From assembly GCF_020520425.1 (NCBI RefSeq), contig NC_079491.1, positions 110,732,652 to 110,796,651 on the forward strand: a stretch of 64,000 nt of DNA. Direction: 5' to 3'. Both the position numbers and the translations under genes were made by a program. Shown in pieces: positions 58,066 to 64,000 of the stretch (positions are counted from its first letter, which is position 1; the number at the start of each line of letters is the position of its first letter). The notes below the pieces were generated by a model, which did no database searches, had not been told where the DNA came from, and saw only the letters and a list, made by a program, of their open reading frames with translations. The stretch comes from Spinacia oleracea. Taxonomy: Eukaryota; Streptophyta; Magnoliopsida; Caryophyllales; Amaranthaceae.

Positions 58066-59019
58066 TCTGATAAGAAATGTAGTAGTGTAAGTCCTTTCAA
58101 AGGCTGGAACTTAATGGCTATTTTGTTCCTTAATCAGCATACCTAAATTTCTGTTTCAAACACAGAAAGACTCACATTCAGAAGAACAAAAACAATGTTT
58201 GTTTGTTTATTTGAATGAAATGGTCATTTACGGGTTGAGTCAATATGCTTGATTAAAACAAACAACTCTTTAACAATAAAAACTTTACTAGGTTCAAATC
58301 AAACCCTTGATTTGAGTTTCGCTAATCTTTGGCATTGTTTCTTAGACCATATCAACAAGTTAACATTCATAAGCTCTATTTTGATGGACTTTTGAAAGTT
58401 GATTGATTTCTAGATCAATTCAAGACAAGCTAGTCTTACTTGTTGAAAGTAACAAAAGATATGAACTATTGCTAGAACGCCGAGACGATAGAGTTCAAAG
58501 CTAAAGAAAGGTTTTATGACTTTATTATTTCACACAGATTTGAGTGAATATAGGTTTATTTACTCAACGTGATATAAGATTGAATTTGTTTGGCTAGTTC
58601 AAAGATTCAGAAGTATAAATCCCACTTGGCAAGAAATCATAAAGATCTAAGTTAGATCATGTCGATGATTACTTTAAGACCAAATATGATCATCTATGAT
58701 TGTGTGTTGTAATTTCACGATCTAGCTCCATAAGATATGGCATATCTAAGTTGGAATGATCGGAGTCAATTAGTACTTGATTCGATCAATGATGAATCAT
58801 AAAGACCTTTCCTATAAATTCTAAAACAAAATGCTGAACTACTACCAAACTAAACCAAATTCGTCAAAGCTATTGAAAAGTAATTTCAGAATATCTTTTC
58901 ATAAATATATATCTAAAGAGTTGCTAAACTCAGTGGGAGCTTAGTGTTTGTTATTCAACAAACTAAGGCCCATGTCTAGATATATGTTTCATTGTAATTT
59001 ATTCAAATGAGACACAAGG

Positions 59020-60508
59020 TGTGAGGGGGTCGAAAAAGCACGAGGCTAATGCGTGACCTCGTCCCTCGTGGGTGTGACGTTACTTTTTGTCAAATCAAGT
59101 GTAATTGGATTTCCTGTGAGTTTACACCCAATTGATTAGTAATATAGGAGTCGCCATTCAGTTTTTAACGACAATGAGAAAAACTGACAAAACCCGGTTA
59201 TCATGACATAAAGGGAGTGCAATTATGTTTGACCACGACGGCCGTAGGTTCCCTTGTGATCCCTGGTGTGGGGATCTCTCAACATACACCCGCAAGGTAG
59301 AGATTGAGGGTTCGGGGGACTGTAACTACCGAGAGGAGTACTCGCTCTTCGATAACTCCAGAGGAAGGATATCCTTACTAGCTCAGCATAAATAATTGAA
59401 GGGACATGCGTTAACTATTAAACTAATCTGAATTGATTTAAACAATATGCAACACATAATACTAGATCGATCGCGATTATCTGATTTAGATTGTTTTAAG
59501 GGACCTAGCATGATAGTTCAATTTCCCAAAATATTATCTTTATTAGGCGTGATAGAACAATCAGATTAAATAGTTAAACAGTTTTATAAAAGGGCGAGGA
59601 AAGCAATTAAATCATGCGGAGGGACACATTACGACGCACCCTTGAGAGGTGCGTCACGGTTCTCAGAAAACTAACCACTTAGGCTTTGCTATTTCTCCTT
59701 TTATTTAACGAATCTCAAGTTTCCAGGCTTAATTCTTTAGCTACAAGGGACAGGATACGTTCTGTTCGATTTTTGGATCGATTGCGACACAACGCGGGAT
59801 CAATTTCGCAGCGTAAGGCTTAGGCTTAGGGGTTGGAGTCAATACTCAGAATATGAATTGTGTGTTCTTTTCTCGTCGAATTTGGGGCTATATTTATAGA
59901 AAAGAGTTCGTGGAAAGATAGAATTTTAGAGCTCTAATCCACAAAGAATTAGGAAAGAACACGTCCCAGGTAATTTCAGCGCCCAGGGCTGGGCGCCGAA
60001 GATTTCGGCGCCTAGAGCCAGGCGTTGAAAATAGGGTCTGGGCCGTTTTCTTTGTCAGATTTGGACTCTTAGAATCCGGAGTGTTTGAGACATATTCGAG
60101 TCTTTTAGCGCTTATTAACTTTATGACGGAATGCGTCTGGGCCCGTTACGAACTTTAGGCTCGTTAGGATTTTAATTAATACGTAACTCTTATTTTTGAA
60201 TCATATTAGGAATAGGATTCCTCTTGCAATTTCTATCTCATTTAGGATTTATGTTGGAGTGCAACACCTAATTCTGACAGGTTTCTATCTTTTATGACTT
60301 GCCACTTTTAACAACTACCCATTATTTTAGTTACTATTTTTAGCAGGTTTCCATAAATAGCAGGTTTCTATAAATAGCAGGTTTCGGGTGAAATGAAAAG
60401 GGTGATTGAGATTGGTTAATTTATAGGAGATGCGTTGCCAAGTGGAGATTTATGTTCTCATCATCGAACCTTCCCTTTCGGGAATGGGGACAAAAGTAGG
60501 TGTCTACA
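59020..60508 (-). repeat. Solo G-family LTR, 1489 bp
   Basis: TGTGAGGGGGTCG ... GGTGTCTACA, flanked by a perfect 5-bp target duplication CAAGG (59015-59019 and 60509-60513). No internal sequence is attached, so this is either a product of LTR-LTR recombination or a piece left by the larger rearrangement. It occupies the same site in element C as G1 does in the first copy. Paired palindrome at 59974-60030; hairpin at 59633-59655. Confidence 0.93.
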
Positions 60509-60513
60509 CAAGG

Positions 60514-61100
60514 GTATTGTTTCTACCACGAATTTTTGAGAACATAATGTTTGTTTGCTCGAAATAATGTCCTTTTGGAGATTCGTTTCCAAAATGACAA
60601 GTGGGAGAAAATAGACCTCGAAAGTCTTCGAGGCGAACAACAAACATAAAACGGAGATTCCAGAGGCGTTTCGAAGTTCTTTAGAAAATCCGAACACTTA
60701 TTCTTTGAGGACTTTAGAAGTGGCTTTAAAGAATAGACATCTCTTAGAAGAATTTACAAGTGCTTCAAGGAGAACAGAATATTCAAAGGACCTTCAAGTG
60801 GCTGTTGGTATTCTATTGTTTGATCGATGTTCTATACCCAAGTAGGCATAGAGTTCAAGTCACTGAAACTATAAGATTCTTCTATTAGATAGTGAAGAAT
60901 CATGGAGTTCAGGTCACTGAAGCTATGCGATTCTTCTATTAGATAGTGAAGAAACCAACAACTTGCAGTCAAACTATTATCATGTAGATTAATGAGTTTG
61001 TGACTTGTAAGAAAGCTATGACAAAACCTAGATTCCCTAAAATGGTTAAAGGCCATATATAGACTCAAATGTTTTAGATGGTTAAAGGCCATAAAACATA
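60514..61100 (+). other. Element C internal region, right of the solo LTR
   Basis: No intact gene. Contains a two-copy tandem repeat of about 54 bp (60850-60903 and 60904-60957, around TTCTTCTATTAGATAGTGAAG) and a shorter repeat of TGGTTAAAGGCCATA (61040-61055 and 61079-61094). Confidence 0.65.
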
Positions 61101-61149
61101 ACCAATGTTTTGATGACAAAATTGAAATTTTGTTTGATTTGCAAGAATG

Positions 61150-61440
61150 GGTTAACACCTATTTGTTGCAAATTGGTCTTAAGGATAAAAACAATCAAAC
61201 ATGGAATTGTGTTCACACACAAAGCTAGATTAGTTGCTAAAGGTTACAAGCAAATTCACGGCGTGGATTGTGTTGAAACCTCACGCATAATCGTAATGCT
61301 GAAGTCTATAATTCAAGCAATGATTGCATATTGGTACATATGGCAATTGGATGACAAAACGTATTCCTCAATCAAATGTTGGAAGAAAACTATGTACATA
61401 GCATGTCATAGGATTTGTGGATCCAAATAAAAGCCTGAAA
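61150..61440 (+). pseudogene. Element C decayed copia reverse transcriptase
   Basis: Reads FTHKARLVAKGYKQIHGVDC, ETSRIIVMLKSIIQAMIAYW and YIWQLDDKTYSS, clearly the same RT block as in copia1 (KARLVAKGYKQVHGVDYDET) but with many substitutions. The catalytic Asp region remains as WQLDDKT; the following FLNG and EE..YM blocks are degraded. No continuous frame beyond 61430. Confidence 0.82.
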
Positions 61441-63592
61441 AGAAAAGCTAGCTTATGAAATCTAAGTACAGATTTAAGCAAGCAAAATTGGGAATTGGAA
61501 CTGTATTTTAGTGAAGCTAATAAGTATTTTAGTTTCATAAAATGTACATAATTCTTATAGATATATAAGAAGTTTAGTGGGAGTGCATAAAACTTAATTG
61601 GTCCTATGTGTATCACACACATATATCTCTATTGTGAAATAACATTCAAATGCTAATGACTTAGATTTGAAATTATTCATCAATGATGAACCATGGCGAA
61701 ACTTAGTACATACTGGGTATTAAGATCTATTTACAAAGATCTTATGATTAAGTAATGGAATTTACTAAATCAAACACGAAAGACTCCATTAGAGATATTC
61801 GACCCATGTGAATAAATCTAAGTAAAGAATGTTTGAACTATGTATAAGCATTTACTAAGTTAAACATCAAAGGATCTAGATGAGATTCTTAACCTATATT
61901 ATATGTCAAAGAATTTAGCTGGATTTAGTATCGACTGAAACTATAATGAGCTAAAGTTACATGAATAGAATTCAATTGGGAATTATTCTGCAAAAGAATT
62001 TATCATGTATGATATAATATGAGGATCGCCAAAAATATATCGTATGGCTTTAGGCATAACGAGCATATAACAATCTCTATTGATCTAAGTGAAGATCAAC
62101 TAGATTGAGATCAAGAAAAACTTATGGTAATTGAAAAGGTACATAGGAATAGTTCTTGATTCAAGGAAATAAAGATATGCTAAATAGTTGATGCTACACG
62201 CATAAACACTGGCAAAGGATCAAGCAAGATCCCTTTGGAGTTAACCATTGGCAAGGACGAGCTATATAGCATCGTGTTTTGAAATGGAAACATGGATTGG
62301 AGACCATGAGTTGTTGCGTGGGAAATTAAATATTAATTTCTATGTTCTAAGATACAGCTGGAAAGTCTTCCACATATTTGTGAACTGCTTGGATAAGTAA
62401 ATCCAACCAAAGCATCACTGGCAACCTATACAGTTGAAGTAAAAGTACTTATTGCCTAAGAAGCAATAAAACAGGGTTGTTTATGTTAAAGAGTTCTTCA
62501 CTGAACTTGGGTAGATCACATGTCTGCTGGCTTGATGGTTCTTCATTGCAAAATGCGTAGAACCACTATCGAAGTAAGAAAGACTAGATCACATAATAAA
62601 CAAAATCAAAAGATCTTATCATCCTATATCGAAGAACATTCGATGAAAAGGATATTAAGATTGGCAAAGCATGATAACTAAACCTATGCAACAAGTGAGA
62701 AGCAACACTCACATTGTAGCACTGGAAATCAAGCATAGCTTTGAATTCCATGAACTGTTTTAAAGATGGGTTTGAGGCCCATGGTTGTAAAACATTGGGG
62801 TTGAACATTTATCATATATGAAATGTATTTTCATATTCCATTTAATCTTGGTTTAGTATTAAATGATGAGTCTCTTCAATTTGACGATATATTCAAGATA
62901 GACTGTCAGGACCAGTCATGTGACTAAGAAATGTCTATCAAGTGAACTTGAATGTCAAAATTTGAAAATGGTCCCTGGTCGGAGTTTTCTATAAAGATGG
63001 ACGCATAGAAAACGTTAGACGACTAGAATGCAAGATGACTAGTAGTTCTGTTTCTTGAACTATGTGGACATGGCAATGTCGTAATCATTTGCATAGATAC
63101 TTACTTTTGGAAGACTAGTATCGGACAGACCTATGAAACTTTACTGTAAGAGATGACAATCTGTCACAAGTAAATTTCATTAAAATTATTAGACACTAAA
63201 TCCTCAATACCTGAGTGATTTGAGATTACTTGTTTGAGAACTGGTTACTTTGACGTTGACCAACCGTCGCACCGTAAAAGGAGGCTATAAAGGCAGCGCT
63301 CAGGTAATCACCTATCAAACGAAGTCTAATCTCAAGATCGCAAGATTGGGATTGTCCTCCCATAAGTCGGGATGAGATGCTTAAAAGTTGTACAAGGCCA
63401 CTCGTAGAGCTAGAAACTGTAAAATGCATGGCCGTGCTCGGATAAATCATAGGATATGATTATCTGTTTATTTGATCAGTTGACCTCTGAAACCGAGAAA
63501 CACCTATGGACATAATAAGGGTGACAACTCTTACCTTATGTTCAAGAGCAAGCATCGAGCGACAAAGGACTTAGGTAATGCACACTTAGGAC
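61441..63592 (+). other. Element C degraded pol remainder and 3' untranslated region
   Basis: 61441-62820 probably holds remnants of RT/RNase H, too decayed to call domains. 62820-63592 resembles the copia4 3' untranslated region (16853-17694), e.g. CAACCGTCGCACCGTAAAAG compared with AACGTCGCACCGTAAAAGG. No gene. Confidence 0.55.
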
Positions 63593-63603
63593 AAGTGGGA
63601 GAC
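63593..63603 (+). promoter_or_regulatory. Element C polypurine tract
   Basis: AAGTGGGAGAC directly before the 3' LTR start TGAAGGAAAT, as in copia4. Confidence 0.8.
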
Positions 63604-64000
63604 TGAAGGAAATAATGCCCTTGGTCCAAGTATGCATATAATATTAAGTCTAATAAATGCGGTTCAGTATTAATTAACAAGTTAATAATTCAGTGAGATC
63701 AAGTGAGCTGAATGCCTAGCTAGAGGCCGCTTCAGTTCAAGTGGAATTAATGATATTAATCCACAACTTACTCTTGACTGAACCCGTAGGGTCACACAAA
63801 TAGTACGTAAACGGATCAAGTATTTAATGGCATTAAATACTCCATCTATGGATATTCGGAATCGACGGATCTTGGTTTCAGTGGGAGCAAGAAATGAATA
63901 CTCCGGAAACGATGATATTGCCGGAAACGGAAATATGGATCGTATCGGTAATATGAATATTATCCAAGTCGTAGATATTGCCGGAAACGGAAACATGGTA
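63604..64000 (+). repeat. Element C 3' LTR, first 397 bp
   Basis: Very similar to 27231-27640. A short deletion near 63885 removes the GTCGAGATCGTCATAA segment present in the 5' LTR. Continues past the window. Confidence 0.92.

Larger units (their letters stand above)
52373..58087 (+). mobile_element. D2: complete Pack-type CACTA transposon with captured gene fragments
   Basis: 5715 bp with terminal inverted repeats of about 28 bp: CACTACTACATTT...ATCAGATGCAAC at the left and its complement at the right. Target duplication TAA at 52370-52372 and 58088-58090. The unfilled site is in the paralogous copy near 36769 (GTTTTAAGTCC). CGTCGCATTAG-type subterminal repeats occur at both ends (52396-52575, 57690-58065). 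No transposase motif was found. Inside are fragments of proteasome alpha7-type, phytoene synthase and HSP70 genes in one orientation, with splice-like borders, so it is a non-autonomous gene-capturing element. Confidence 0.92.
48987..59019 (+). repeat. Second copy of the element C leader and internal region (tandem duplication)
   Basis: 48991-52372 plus 58088-59019 repeats 28577-31140 plus 35974-37687 in the same orientation: LTR end, PBS, leader, GC-rich island (49800-50220), structured module (50797-50937), then the non-coding region to the CAAGG target site. It lacks the LINE and instead carries D2. By eye similarity is very high, with scattered substitutions. Confidence 0.9.
27231..64000 (+). 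mobile_element. C: copia-family element with nested insertions and an internal duplication
   Basis: 5' LTR 27231-28626, PBS 28628-28641, leader from 28642, and 3' LTR from 63604 to the window end. It shares LTR and leader with copia1, but the sequence after the leader (35985-37687 and its duplicate) is not gag; only a decayed RT stretch remains near 61150-61440. It hosts a LINE, a G element, a duplicated leader segment, CACTA element D2 and a solo G LTR. Left flank GGAGC (27226-27230) is the candidate target duplication; its partner is outside the window. Confidence 0.85.

Overview
This window reads as plant nuclear DNA, most likely from an AT-rich eudicot. A Caryophyllales/Amaranthaceae source is only a guess from the style of the repeats. 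I find no intact host gene. Essentially the whole 64 kb is a nest of transposable elements: Ty1/copia-type LTR retrotransposons, a large non-coding LTR family (called 'G' here), one LINE, and two CACTA-type DNA transposons that carry pieces of host genes.

Left half. A minus-strand copia element (copia1, 1-7040; 3' part outside the window) has recognisable gag, protease, integrase and reverse transcriptase. It sits inside a plus-strand G element (7041-14083). That G element sits inside the leader of another minus-strand copia (copia3, 14084-16228), which abuts a broken plus-strand copia (copia4, 16229-18734). An 88-bp scrap of an RNase H-like coding sequence (18735-18822) separates this nest from the next one.

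Right half. A minus-strand copia 3' end (copia5, 18823-20502) is interrupted by a CACTA-type element, D1 (from 20503), which holds CCCH zinc-finger/Arg-Ser-rich gene debris. D1 is interrupted at 27231 by copia element C, which shares LTRs and leader with copia1 but lacks its coding region. C runs to the end of the window, where 397 bp of its 3' LTR are visible. Inside C are a decayed LINE (31141-35973), a G element on the minus strand (37688-48485), a microhomology junction (48987-48990) where a second copy of the C leader begins, a CACTA element D2 (52373-58087), and a solo G LTR (59020-60508).

Main points. (1) D2 is a complete gene-capturing CACTA element with a 3-bp target duplication. It contains fragments of a 20S proteasome alpha7-type subunit, phytoene synthase and HSP70, plus unassigned exon-like pieces. 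(2) The G family carries an antisense fragment of an ECT/YTH (m6A reader) gene, a recurring paired palindrome built on GCGCCCAG/CTGGGCGC, a conserved LTR hairpin, and a ladder of polypurine-tract-like GGGGGCT boxes. (3) C contains a large tandem duplication with a microhomology breakpoint. The LINE and D2 each occupy only one copy, so the other copy preserves the empty site. (4) The long copia leader contains a conserved, duplicated inverted-repeat module. Coordinates of LTRs, TSDs, PBSs and PPTs were read directly from the sequence; family assignments rest on motif recognition without database searches.
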